A DNA stretch of 64,000 bases from Ascidia mentula. Taxonomy: Eukaryota; Chordata; Ascidiacea; Phlebobranchia; Ascidiidae. The notes beneath the pieces are model-generated. The model was given only the letters and a program-made list of their open reading frames with translations, was not told where the DNA came from and made no database searches. The position numbers and the translations under genes were made by a program. This document shows positions 15,001 through 25,919 of the stretch, one piece after another (the stretch's first letter is position 1; the number at the start of each line of letters is the position of its first letter). The stretch covers positions 10,106,001 to 10,170,000 of the forward strand of contig OX387198.1 in NCBI GenBank assembly GCA_947561715.1, read 5' to 3'.

Positions 15001-16908
15001 TAATCGTTTTGGCAATTTACACTTACTTCAAATGCTTGGTTTATGTAAATTTGGCATAAATTTAAACGACCAAATGCAGGGTTTTTCCACGTCTGCCAAT
15101 GCTCAAATGGTAACGGCCCAAGTTTAAATAACAAAACTCCAAAACAGCATATTGGTCTCAAATAGTGTTCTAGTTTGGCCGTTTTACAGCCGCTCCAACA
15201 GAGAAAACAACAAATAGTGCCGAATTTTACATAGCCCTTTCCTGTACTAACCATTGATTTTGCAAATTCGACCACGTTGTACGTCACATTGTTTATCATG
15301 GCGAGGGAGTAAGCGCATAGTCCTGACCTCGTGTCTCTCCACAGTTGGTCCTGTAAAACATCAAAACAACCATTGTTGACAAGAAATATTTTCCCAGGAC
15401 CTGATGCCTCGTCTGTATTTTGTTACAAAACCGCATTATTTGTGTGTTAAGATTAAATTCAACGCGGTTGCAGAATGCGCCTTGCCGCAACAGCGCCACC
15501 TGCAGGGCATGTGGGCATGGGTTGACTGAAGTACGTGTACTCGTAAGCTATATGGATTTACTTACCAGTAGAATGGCTAGTTCTAACACTCGTCCAGCGG
15601 TGTCCACTGCGATCAGAACATTTCCATCTCCACGCATAGTTTCGATTATTTTTGCTGCAACACAACCGAAAGGATTTAGAAACGGTTGTTCCACTCATAT
15701 AACTTTCATACTTAGCAGTTGTTCATCTCTCAGTTTTCTGCGTGCTTGTATGTAAGTCGCATTGTAAGCGTCTGTGATGAGAAGCTGAGGGGGACGGCCG
15801 CTTAGTGAATCACCTTTGCATATAGGTTGTACTTGCATTATAAGAACTATTTAGTGAGTTTTCTCTTACAAAACCTCCTAATTTACCGGTCACACAGTCA
15901 AATTACAACAGAGAAAGTCAGCCTTTACATAGGGTCTATATATCAAAGAGCTAAACAAGCACAATTCTTGGCAAAAACACACACCACTGTCAAACAAGGA
16001 ACATCCATTAAGATGACGCTCCCTCTTGTGGTTAAAGTCCACAGCATAGACAACTTCTCCTTCTTCATCATCTTTCACTATTTTCCAGGCGGTGCCTCCA
16101 ATCATATGACCCGCATGAACCGGCGTGATTGAAAGTCCTTCTCCTTTGTCTACAATTGTATACATATGAGAAACAAACCCACCAGCAGGACTTGTAGATG
16201 GTTGGTAAAAATAGTCATTGCAAACGAAACAGTTGTTGCCAATTAAAAAGGTATATATGTATACATTGTGGTTTAACAATAAAAATTCAAACCTTTCAGG
16301 GTTACGGTTTGATTATGTTTTATCTGAGTAATTTTGTCGAAAGCAGTGTCAACATCATCCAGTGTGAACTTGTCAAACTCTTCTGTGTTGTGATGTGACT
16401 ACAGCAAAGTACAAGAGTTGAATAATTTAGGTTGACTTTGAAAAAGAAATTGTTATATATACCTGAAATAAATCATACAAGAACATTTGACCCATCTTGT
16501 AAACTGGCACAGTGGCATAGATGGGGCAATTCAGCCCTAAATGACCAACAAGGTAGGGAAGAGCACCAATATGTTGAACATCAGGAAATGAAAGCAAGAC
16601 TGCATCAATGTGGATAATATGTCTTCAAATAAAAAATAATTTGGTTATTTCAAGAGCTTTACAAAAGTAGTCTATCTAAATATACTGACCTTTTAATATT
16701 TTCAATTAGCTTAGAATCAAAATCTTCATCCCAACCGCAATCCAACAGAAATGTGAACTCATCAACCTTGAAAGAAAAGTAATAGATAATGTTTACCTGA
16801 TCACGACTTAGTGACTTTCATGACAACAAAAAACACCTGCAAGATGTAACAGCAGGGGCCATCGTTTAGTGCCCCAGACAATGGGGTAAACTTGATAATT
16901 GAAGTCAT
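1..16908 (-). CDS. CPSF2: CPSF2 (CPSF100), cleavage and polyadenylation factor subunit, 5' part
   Basis: Subunit of the nuclear mRNA 3'-end cleavage complex: a catalytically inactive metallo-beta-lactamase/beta-CASP protein that partners CPSF73. Exons, 5' to 3' on the minus strand: 16908-16837, 16766-16690, 16622-16463, 16398-16293, 16149-16003, 15813-15712, 15654-15566, 15350-15252, 1889-1767, 1411-1244, 872-787 and 51-1 (cut by the window edge). All phases agree and give about 426 residues. Family landmarks seen: [12 protein letters not shown] start, [82 protein letters not shown], and acidic SSDESDNED at the edge. The histidine-rich metal motif is degenerate ([14 protein letters not shown]), as is usual for CPSF100. 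The donor at 16003 is weak (gttcct) but its phase fits. The intron 1890-15251 is 13.4 kb and holds another gene. The 3' half lies outside the window. Confidence 0.93.
163..178 (+). repeat. (AT)n microsatellite
   Basis: A short run of TA dinucleotides in CPSF2 intronic sequence. Confidence 0.85.
1890..11545. other. Left part of the 13.4-kb CPSF2 intron
   Basis: No supported exon. Apart from the decayed repeat at 3.2-3.4 kb, I see unique, visibly CpG-rich sequence unlike the AT-rich rest of the window. G-rich or GC-rich patches lie around 4240-4560, 5580-5700 and 8880-9100. A short plus-strand ORF at 4386-4577 has a hydrophobic stretch ([13 protein letters not shown]) that could be a signal-peptide exon, but its phase does not join the nested gene. 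Confidence 0.6.
3190..3410 (-). repeat. Diverged copy of the hammerhead-bearing repeat
   Basis: Shares GGTCTCATCAGTGCAGCT (3220-3237; reverse of AGCTGCA-CTGATGAGACC) and, 60-150 bp on, TGTGGTGACT, CATCCGTTTGGTACCAAAC, GTGGAAAACACCATGACC with the copy at 62 kb. Stem II's second strand, the GAA box and the cleavage site are not recognisable, so the ribozyme half is decayed. It lies in the large CPSF2 intron. Confidence 0.65.
11546..13461 (+). CDS. Single-pass membrane protein nested in a CPSF2 intron
   Basis: Two exons, 11546-12436 and 12670-13461, join in phase 0 across a 233-bp GT-AG intron and encode about 560 residues. I do not recognise the family. Visible order: a Thr/Ser/Pro-rich N-terminal segment of about 115 residues, one strong transmembrane helix at about residues 119-146 ([18 protein letters not shown]), a basic stop-transfer stretch ([12 protein letters not shown]), then a long, disordered cytoplasmic tail rich in Ser, Pro and acidic residues, with a Glu run and a basic end ([15 protein letters not shown]). 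No signal peptide follows the chosen ATG. An in-frame stop lies at 11528-11530, so either this is a type III membrane protein or upstream exons splice in between 11531 and 11545. It lies entirely inside the 13.4-kb CPSF2 intron on the opposite strand. A developmental receptor-like or adhesion protein is possible, but that is a guess. Confidence 0.75.
13462..15251. other. Right part of the CPSF2 intron, 3' flank of the nested gene
   Basis: Probable 3' UTR of the nested gene, with an AATTAAA variant poly-A signal near 13750, a GT microsatellite, then unremarkable intron. No further exon seen. Confidence 0.5.
13777..13792 (+). repeat. (GT)n microsatellite
   Basis: Eight GT units in the 3' flank of the nested membrane-protein gene. 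Confidence 0.9.
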
Positions 16909-17154
16909 CTTGACATATTTCCTTCTTAAGATTTGGGAAAGTAAGCAAGTTTAACTTACCATTTACATAAATATGTGATTTGTCTGTACACAACAAAGCT
17001 AAAAGAGATGCACATAAAAAAGTTACACATAATGAATAACAGATGGGGCATTTTATGTGGACAGAAAAAAAGTTCGTAGATGCAGAAAACTAACAGAGTG
17101 AGTAACAAGGGTCATGTGCTTTCAAACACATTATAGCAAGACGACTGATTACTA

Positions 17155-17424
17155 TCACGATAAATTCAAGTCCTGCAATTTTGACAACAATCTTTGTCTT
17201 TGAAATATTGCAGAATCCAATTCCACTGATTCACGGTTGCTAAGTAATAATCCAGCCTGTTCTGCTTTTGTTGTGCATTTGGAGTCACCCAAAGTATTGA
17301 TTTTTGGTTTAGCCCATTTCCTATTGATATGATTTTGACTAATTTTCAATGAAAAGTTTGCAATGTTTTTTCTCAGGCGTTCATTCACGAGTTTCCGCTG
17401 GTTTTCCAGTTCAATATCCGACAT
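17155..17424 (-). CDS. Small charged helical ORF upstream of CPSF2
   Basis: One exon of 89 codons starting at an ATG (MSDIELENQRKLVNERLRK...). The protein is hydrophilic and probably helical, ends SKLQDLNLS, and has no signal peptide or membrane segment. I do not recognise it. It lies on the CPSF2 strand, with its stop 246 bp above the CPSF2 start codon, so it could be an independent gene, an upstream ORF of the CPSF2 transcript, or the first cistron of a two-gene operon. Tunicates are known to have spliced-leader operons. Its amino-acid make-up looks protein-like, which is the main reason to list it. Confidence 0.45.
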   Translation of the reverse strand: MSDIELENQRKLVNERLRKNIANFSLKISQNHINRKWAKPKINTLGDSKCTTKAEQAGLLLSNRESVELDSAIFQRQRLLSKLQDLNLS

Positions 17425-19130
17425 TCGCAAAATTGTTTTTTTTCGTCACATGAAGCAGTTTATTTGGAACCAAGCATGCCTAGGTTTCTGAATTATTAAG
17501 GTTAAAGTATATTCCCGCCGCACTCAGCAGTAATCCAGAACCATCACAACGTGAAATGTTGATCACAATAGAAACCGTACTAAAGCGCGATGAAATTTGT
17601 TTTGTTTTTTATTATTACAACAAAATTCGATGCAAAGCAATTAAAAACTGGATTAACTTCATGTTTGCAAGAATTGTATAATTTTCAATTCGCCGTTGAC
17701 CAATTAACGGTTGTTGGCAATTTTCTTGCGCCAGATCGTTAGGATTTTACGGAAAGTGTCCGGGATTTTGTGTTCAGATCAGCATAGAAAAAAATGTATA
17801 AAAGTACTCAAATGCTAAATTTTTAAATGATACAATATTCTTATATGGTGCATGTTAGTAATTGCTTATTTCTGTGTAACTGAGGTAATGAGTACATGGG
17901 CGCAATTCGGAATTGTTGCCTACTCAGATGTATTACTCATATGACTGCAAAAAACTACTGCTCAGATGTGAAAAAAGAGAAAGGTTATCGAGTCAGGAAT
18001 AACACAATACAGGTTTCCTCACGTGGAATCAAGATACACCGAAGGAGAGCAGCTTGTCGCACTGAAAGGTGGGCCATGAACCATCGTATAACCGTCTGGC
18101 GGATAACAGAACCGATCAAAAACGTAAACTGCAAATCCGGCTCACAGGACGTTATCTTGGAGCCTGGACCACTGTGGTATGATATATCAGATTGATGTTG
18201 TCAATGTAGTCTGGTCGATAACGATACAAAGCTCAATTTCCATGACGTACATTTGTCACGGATCGCTTGGTACCACAAGAACAATATCGAGAAAAACACC
18301 ACTCACCCTTAGTATGAGGTACAACACCAAAGTATTTATAAGTGCGTTCAGATAATTTAACACCAAGGCCGCATATTGGATTATTTTTGAACCGAAGTCT
18401 AGCTTAACGTAAACCAATCTGTCACAAGCTTTGGTTAAACTAATGGTGCCTTTTCGTTGCATCATCGTGTATTCTGCATATTACACATCGCAGGCGCATG
18501 TGACACAGGGACAAGATTGTTTAAGATGCTTTGGTTTGCAATTTTAGGATTGTTGGCGACACAACGGCAGTCATTTATTAAGTACAAGGAATTCTATAAA
18601 GGACAAAGAAAGTTTTACTTTGTGGTGATTGTGACCTCTTTACGGTTTTATCGGTGCAAATGCGTGGTAATTTATTACGAAAACATTCTCAACGCCCAAA
18701 ACAACTAAATTGATGTTACTAGTAAATGGAAGGTTTGCTTGAGTTTTTAGGTTTTTTCAGATCACTCTATTTTTTTTTTTGAAAATATTCTTTGCGAAAA
18801 TACGCATTTGGTTAATGTATGCTCTACCTTGTCCGTCGTGGCAATTTTATTTCACTATTCTTTCAGAATGAAGTCGTGTCGTGAATTCACATTCACACAA
18901 TGGATCCAAGGGAAGAGGAGCTGATAAGGAAAACATTTACTTTTGTGTAATATTATTGGTGACACTGAAGTTAGTATGTGTTTTGTTGTGAAAACAAATT
19001 GTATTTGTTTTGATCATTGTTTGTCTCAGAATTGACGTGTAATTGATAATGAACAATTATTGCATTAAACCTAAATGCTAGCTTGAAAATGTGCAACTAA
19101 ATGAAGAAACGTGATTTGTAAACCACCAAG
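17425..19130. other. Intergenic region between the CPSF2 side and DRAP1
   Basis: Divergent 5' flanks. Only short ORFs without protein-like character. AT-rich; no repeat or RNA gene recognised. Confidence 0.5.
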
Positions 19131-21196
19131 ATGCCATCAAAGAAAAAGAAATACAACTCCAGGTTTCCTCCGGTAATATTTTGTTTTACATCCCTTCCAC
19201 ATCTTTAGTTTAATTGTACACATAGAAGTGCAAAATACATAACAATGTCAATCACTATCAGGTTTACCATTACCACACAATACTTTTGTTATGTTTGCAA
19301 CAAATTTTACTTGTTTTGAACACTGTCCTTTTGTAAATATTTTTAAACCTACTAATGTTTTCAGGCAAGAATAAAAAAGATAATGCAAACTGATGATGAA
19401 ATTGGAAAAGTTGCTGCAGCAGTGCCAGTATTAATTTGTATCCTTTATGAAAAGCATGATTGTGTGTATTCTGTAGAAAAAAGTTGTTTAGACTTTATGC
19501 TTGTTTAGCAATGCAAATACACATTTTTAAGTATAATTAACTTTCCTGAATGATTTTGTGAAGCTAAATGTTTGGAGATGTTTTTGGTATCTATATTACA
19601 GCACACGGGTGAAGTAACCAAGGCAAAACATGCAAAAACAATGTCAACATCACATTTGTAAGTGAAATTGCAAGAAGTCACAAGGACTATATCCAAGCTC
19701 CATCATATAATTAAAAACCTACATTTTTGCTGCAGGAAAGAGTGTATCAATAATGTTGGCATGTTCGATTTCCTCAAAGATGTAGTTGCCAATGTAGCTG
19801 ACATGCAGAATGAGGATGAGGCAGGTACTAGCAATGCTAATGCTGATGAATCCAAAAAGACTGCGAGAAAGAGGTATATATTTATTGCATAAAAATTGTA
19901 CTGATTTGTTATCGTTACACCGTAGACTGTGTGTTATCATTTGAGAACAAATTTGCAGAACTTCAGCACAACCTAAAACACCCAAAAAGAGGCCCAAACT
20001 GGGAAATGCCACCCAAAACCCTTCTAAAGATGAAACTGGGGTGAGTGTTGTTTATTCTTCATTAAAAACAGAAAGCAGTTGGTTAATTTGTTCATTTTTG
20101 CACAAGGAATTTAACAGTTGTCCTACATAATCTTATGTATATTTGATTTTGTATGGAAAGAAGCACCGTTTTACAGACAAAAAAATATCAATTTTTTTGC
20201 TTATATTTTTCAGGCCACATCATCTGAAGATGAAGACTCCTATGGAGAGTCATCCCAAGATGGCAGTAATGGCCTTTTATCTTCCTCCTTGTCTTCAACT
20301 GGACATTCAAGCCCAAAACACAGGGCACACAATGAAAAGTAATTAATTTTATTTGACCTAAATGATGACTGTTATTTTGCTCATACTTATCGTTTATACT
20401 TAGATTAAAAACTCAAATGACAAGTGACAGTCTCTCATTTCACATTCCCCTGTCCAATCTCATGTCGTCTGATGCTGCAACCGATGATGGCGAAAAGCAG
20501 AAAGGCAACAAAGAAACATCTCAGGAGGTGAAGAAGAAATTATTGAAAAAGTTGGACAGCAGTGCAGAAGCCAAGCAGAGACTCACTGAGAAGGTCTCCA
20601 ACGATGAAGCTATTGACATGTCAATAAAGCCCACTGCAGCACAGGCACCACGTGCCCCTGTAATTGTTACGAATAGTGCTGTGGTTGCACAAAACAAACT
20701 CACAGCATCAGTGCCAAATATTAAAGTGTCTAACACTATCCCAAGGCCAACAGAATCCAATGGAGGCCATTTATCTCAACAAGCACAATCGCCAGCTATA
20801 CCCTCAGCTCTGAACATGGCACATCTGTATCGTCCAACACCAGTAGCTGTTCCGCTACCACTTGGTGGGCCTAAAGCGAATACTGAGCAGACAATGCCAG
20901 AGGGTGGAATGCTGTCGTTTTTGTACAGCCCCTTTGCTGGAGAAGCACACTCACCATCTGTGTTAACTCCAAGATCAGGTAGCGAGCATTTAAGCGACGC
21001 AACCACCAAAGATATAAACTTGTACAAGTCGGGGGCAATAACTGGTTTTCAGTATCCATACAACCCCATGTCTGCACAAAAAGATTCTAATTCTCTTGGT
21101 GCAAGAATATCGCAGTTTCCTTCACCTACCCAGACTCCGGTTCTGGTTCCAAAGGCACCCCAGGATAATGATGATGATGATGATTACGACGCTTAA
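19131..21196 (+). CDS. DRAP1: DRAP1 (NC2-alpha), TBP-binding transcription corepressor subunit
   Basis: Histone-fold subunit of Negative Cofactor 2. With DR1 it binds TBP on promoters and blocks TFIIA/TFIIB entry. Exons: 19131-19172, 19365-19437, 19564-19657, 19736-19873, 19959-20040, 20214-20338 and 20404-21196, with all phases consistent (448 residues). The N-terminus [14 protein letters not shown] and the histone fold ([57 protein letters not shown]) follow vertebrate DRAP1 closely. The protein ends in an acidic [10 protein letters not shown] tail, like the acidic end of human DRAP1. It is more than twice the 205-residue human length: exon 7 adds about 260 Pro/Ser-rich residues, including a Lys/Glu-rich stretch (about [17 protein letters not shown]). 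The third exon was found by phase and by the LEMFLVSIL helix. Confidence 0.93.
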
Positions 21197-21986
21197 TGCA
21201 GTGACATATCGGTTTTTACACTTTGCATTTTTGCCAAGTTTATGTAGCTCGTTCATTCCAAATTTTGCACGCTACTAATGTTCAAATTTTGACCAAATGT
21301 TTTAAAAACCTTTTTTGTCACATTCTTAGTTAGTACAGACAGAAAAATGTTACTTTCCTAACTAAAAAGAACACTCTGTAGGATGCAGGATTTTTTGACA
21401 TGTAATGTAGGTGTTGGGCAACACATTTAAATCAGGGTTCTACAAGTGTAATTCTGTAACTAGTTAACATAGTGCTGAATGTAACAAGGCGGACATAGGT
21501 TGAAAATACAGCAACAAGTGGCAGCAATAAAATGTATCAACCACATGATGTCAGAAATATCCAGTAAATGGAAACTGACATGAAACACTCTAACAGTAAC
21601 ACTTGAAATTGTACAAAATATGCTTATTGAACCAAAAATTACAAAAAATGTAAAACGGCAAATATTAGCACTAGCACCACATGATTGGGAAAGTGCAACA
21701 GTTTGGTTCATGATATGAGGATGTAATGCCAACAGCTAACCAGAAACATTTTTAAATGGGAGAGTTGCAGTGGGGTTCATTGTACAGTGTCAAAGAAATG
21801 ATATATGAAAAACGGCTTCACAAGGTAGTCACACCAAACAATTGCCTGCTAAACACTAACAAGCACTATTGCAAGAAAGGGCACAATGGAAATTACAATC
21901 TTGCACTTTTCCTTCACAATCAACTTTAAAAAACTTTCCACTTTAAGCATAACATACATCTGATTAATGCATATCATTGATGGTAT
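21197..21986. other. Convergent 3' region of DRAP1 and TJAP1
   Basis: Presumed 3' UTRs of both genes. Nothing else is recognised. Confidence 0.5.
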
Positions 21987-24900
21987 TTAGTCCATAACAC
22001 TTCCATACTCTCTTGCCTGCTCAAAGCTATTCCTCCTTTTCACATCTGGCTGCTCATCGTCAATGTCAACCACCTCTATGACATCATTGGGTTTCACCAA
22101 GTCTTCAGCAGCTAAATTTGGAAGAACGCTAGCACTCTGTTCACCTAAATCTTGGCCTTGATCCACCACGGTATAAATGGATGCATCAGGTGCCTTTTTC
22201 TCCTCTTCCACAGATGCGAACTCATGTGGTGGAGGGGGAGTGGTCAGAAGAAAACTTTCAAAACTGGGATTGCTGTTAACAATCTCTGACAACAGGTGAC
22301 CACTTGGTTGGTTATCGTGTTGATCGCCAGTAACACTACCTGGTGATTTGACTGGAGACTCGATGTTTAAACTCAGCAGGTCTTCAATATTTTGTACTTC
22401 TGGTTCCTTTTTTACTTCTACTTCATTGTAGGACAAGAGTAGATTTTCCTGTGGTTGCGCAGGAACCACATTATGAGGTGGATTGGTGTTCACCACATCT
22501 TCGGATCTTATGGGAAGATGTTCCTCCTCGTACCCATCCATGGAGTCCCATTCCAAAGTGATTTCTTTTCCTTGTTCTTCATTTGCATCATACTCATCAT
22601 CATGAATTGCTTGGTTGAGCAGACCATGGCTTTCGGGCTGGTGGTCATTAACAATGTAAGACTTGGATGGACTTTGGTTTTGGGATGTTGGTGCTTCGTA
22701 AAGTTCATCTTCGTCACTATTGTCACCTGTAAGCAAAGACGAAGTCTCCGCTCTGCTAGCAGACTCCTTGCCCCTGACCTTGAAGGGTGAACTTTTTTGA
22801 GAGCTTGACTTTGAAGAGGATACACTGGCAGCTATTTCAGCAGCTTTGGCAAGAAAATTTGGGGCAACATATGCATCAGGAATGGTAGGTTTTTTAAACT
22901 CAATATCCTCTGGACTGCTTGGTGGTGAAGGTTGGGAAAATTGATCCACTGGCTGCTGTGGTAGTTTCTGCGGTATTTGGCGTCTTGAGTCTGGCTCTGT
23001 GATTGGCATTCTTCTTCTGGAACCAACAGCATAAGCTCCATATGCTCCAGCTGGGGCTTCATCAACTTCTTGATACTCAGGAGTAGCAGGAATAGCTCTG
23101 CGCTCCCATGGGGAAGATTCGTTCGAGGTACCATGATTTTGTTCCCATGGACCAGAATTTGATTCAGAAACAGCTTTGTGTTCCCAAGGAGAAGATGCCT
23201 TTGTAACAGTTTGGTGTCGTGATTCTGCGTATAAACAAAACTTAAAACAAATATGGCCAAGAGTGCTCTACAGGTATAGTTTTTATAATTTACAATTATA
23301 TATAGGGTCATGTTAAGGGATACATAAAAACAAACTTGCATTATGATACTGATGTTTTTATAATTACAGATGTGCAATATAGGTATATGTACCTTCCCCA
23401 TAGTTTGGTTTTATTAACTTTCTCTCAGTGTAACGGGCTTTATATGTAGATGTAAGCTGAGGATCACGAATAAAATCTGCCGCTTCCAAATTCATGTGCA
23501 CATTCTCTGGCTTTTGTAGCACTTGAGCAAGCACATCAGTAGATATGGAATTTTCCTGATCAATAAAAATACAGGTCAGAAAACCAAAATTTTTCAGTAA
23601 TTTAATTCCCATGTTACTGTCATACATCACAGGTCTTAGAATAACATAGAATATTTATAACTTGCTTTTGAAAGGAATTAATTTTTTTCCAAGTTACCCT
23701 TTGCTCTTTTGAAGTTTTTTTGGGACCACTGGATCGATCCTCATTTTCACTGTCGCTGTCTGCATATGGATTGATGTATTCATTATAATCCTGCAGCTGC
23801 ATTTTGTAGTCACTTACTCGTTGCTGCAATTCTTGTGGTACCTGCAAAAAAAACAAGAGAATACTGTAATGTATTTTAGTATATTATGCTTTGAAAGAGT
23901 GAGCAGTGTTTTTATTGTGTCTAAGTTTGTCATGTATACTCCACTGTGAATTACAAGCTTCCAGCAATGACATGGCTGCGATGGCAGTGGACCTTTTCTC
24001 TAGATTAAACAAATATTTCAGTTTTTTCTTGTTATATTGTTCCAACCTGTTCAGGCTTTTGTGATTGGTATGATGACTGATTGCACTTCAAAAGCTGGAC
24101 AGCTAGGTTACAGTCTTTTCTCAATCGTTCCTGTGAAAAATTTTTTTACAGTTATAAACTTCAACAGAGTTATAAAGTTGATCAAAAAAAAATAAAAAAT
24201 TGTAACACAGAAAAAAGTTTTACATTTTCCTCCTGTGCTTTCAGCAAAGACCCCCTGAGATCTGTAATTTTTCTTGTCAGTTCATTGATCTCTTGAACCA
24301 TAGAGCTCTTCTCATTTTCCAAGCGATTAATCTAAACCGAGCTTTAGTTCAATATCACAGAAAATGTTCGACAATTTTGAACTGCGTCATAAATTATTCA
24401 CAACAGGTGGTCCAAGTCAAATGCATTGGGTGCGACTCAAATATGCATAATATACAAAAGTGATTGCTGCACACATGCAATGCATGTATAACTAAAAAAA
24501 TGATTTATTTGCACAAAAAGTTATGACAAATTTGTGGAAAGTGTGTTTGTACAAACAAAAAAGTTAAATTTGGTGTTTGATTAATTTTAACTAAAAAGTA
24601 ATTTTTTTGTCTAGTTGTATTTTTAATATATCAGGTAACATGGGAAATATGAGGTAAATAAATAAAAGCTACAATGTGAAAATGTACAAAAATACTGAAA
24701 ACAGGTACATATAAAAAGTCTTAAAAGCATGCAAAGCAAAATAAAACATGTGATTTGAAATCTGGAATGATTGTCATTTCAAACCTTTTCTTCATTTTTA
24801 ACCATCTGTAACCTTTGTGTTAGCTTGCAAAATATGTTTAGACTGTAAATCTGCAGGCGTCAGTTACGATGCCGAGCCCTATATTATAGGAACAACTCAC

Positions 24901-25470
24901 CACCTTTGTTACTTTGCTCTCAAGTTCACGATTTGTAGTTTGTAGAGTCACATAGCTCGATTGCAGTCTGAACAAACAATTAAGTTATTCTGTTACAAGC
25001 AAATGTAAAATCTGAAAAAAAATCTTTTTTACGTTTTGTACTGGGCAGATACTTTTCGTAACTTGTCATTCGTCACATCTAGTTGAGACTCCAAATACTC
25101 CCTGCTCTGTGAATACTCAGCTTCGGCATGGTCGAGGTTTCTTGTTAGAAGCACCACTTTCTGTCTGAGCACTTCATTTTCCTTTTCCAAATCTCTTTGT
25201 TGAAAACAATGTACATAAACATACATAACACATTGGCTAACATTAGTTGAAGAGCAAATATGACACAACATACGATTTTGGAGTGGTTGAGGTAACAGGA
25301 GTGGGTGCACTCTTCTGTTGGTTGGTAAGATACTCCTAAAAATTTAAATTTTAGGAAATCTGCACACCAAGTTATACAACTCAATACAAGCCATTAACCA
25401 ATCAAAAACGTACCGATGCCTTTCTGTAGGGTCGGTAAACCCTTCCACCACTGTTTGTATTGTATGCCAT
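21987..25470 (-). CDS. TJAP1: TJAP1-like (tight junction-associated protein 1/PILT) coiled-coil protein
   Basis: Exons, 5' to 3': 25470-25414, 25334-25274, 25192-25033, 24967-24901, 24823-24785, 24331-24224, 24130-24047, 23841-23698, 23555-23393 and 23224-21987, in continuous phase, 706 residues. The N-terminal third is a coiled coil (about residues 40-230: LEKENEVLRQKVVLL, LTRKITDLRGSLLKAQEEN). Assignment rests on blocks shared with vertebrate TJAP1: RKDCNLAVQLLKCNQS, VPQELQQRVSDY, VLAQVLQKPENVHMNLE and a C-terminal RRNSFEQAREYGSVMD. Vertebrate TJAP1 is a Golgi and junction-associated protein. The C-terminal two thirds are acidic and probably disordered, and carry three spaced PWE motifs (SSPWEHK, SGPWEQN, SSPWERR). 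A phase-compatible 60-nt extra exon may exist near 23940-24000. The paired unknown gene starts 450 bp away on the other strand. Confidence 0.82.
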
Positions 25471-25919
25471 ACTTCGTTAACTATCCTATCCGGTTTCTCA
25501 TGATTTGATAGTTGCCCTGTGTTTATTACAACTTACGTGTTTACCACACACGGACAAAGCCACACACTTTCCGAATTCTAAAGATTCACGTAAAATCAGG
25601 ACACAAAATCCAACGCGTGTCCGCTCAATTGGTACAATGGTCAACTCGTGATCGCGCTCGAGAGCAGCTACTTTCTCACGCAAATCAAACAACAACAATT
25701 AAAAACTAATGCTACTGTAGAGAGAATGGACACAAATTAATCCTAAATCACATACTGAACATTCGTTGATGAGGCAACAATTGTGTTTTGTTACGTTTTT
25801 CCTTTGGAGACGACGAATGTTAACATAGAAACCGTTGCTGGTCGGCAGTTTTTGGTCAATTGATTTTTGCTTGAAACCATTGAAGGGTTTTCTCAAACTT
25901 CTGGTAAAAGTTGGTTTCC
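25471..25919. other. Divergent gap between TJAP1 and the unknown gene
   Basis: Presumed shared promoter region. No TATA box or other motif stands out. Confidence 0.4.

Noticed and set aside
15890..16279. 129-codon ORF as a stand-alone gene
   Set aside because: Only its middle (16003-16149) is coding. It is one CPSF2 exon read through into both introns.
23935..24000. Extra TJAP1 exon between exons 7 and 8
   Set aside because: Acceptor and donor exist and phase is possible, but exon 7 already joins exon 8 in phase and TJAP1 similarity does not require it.
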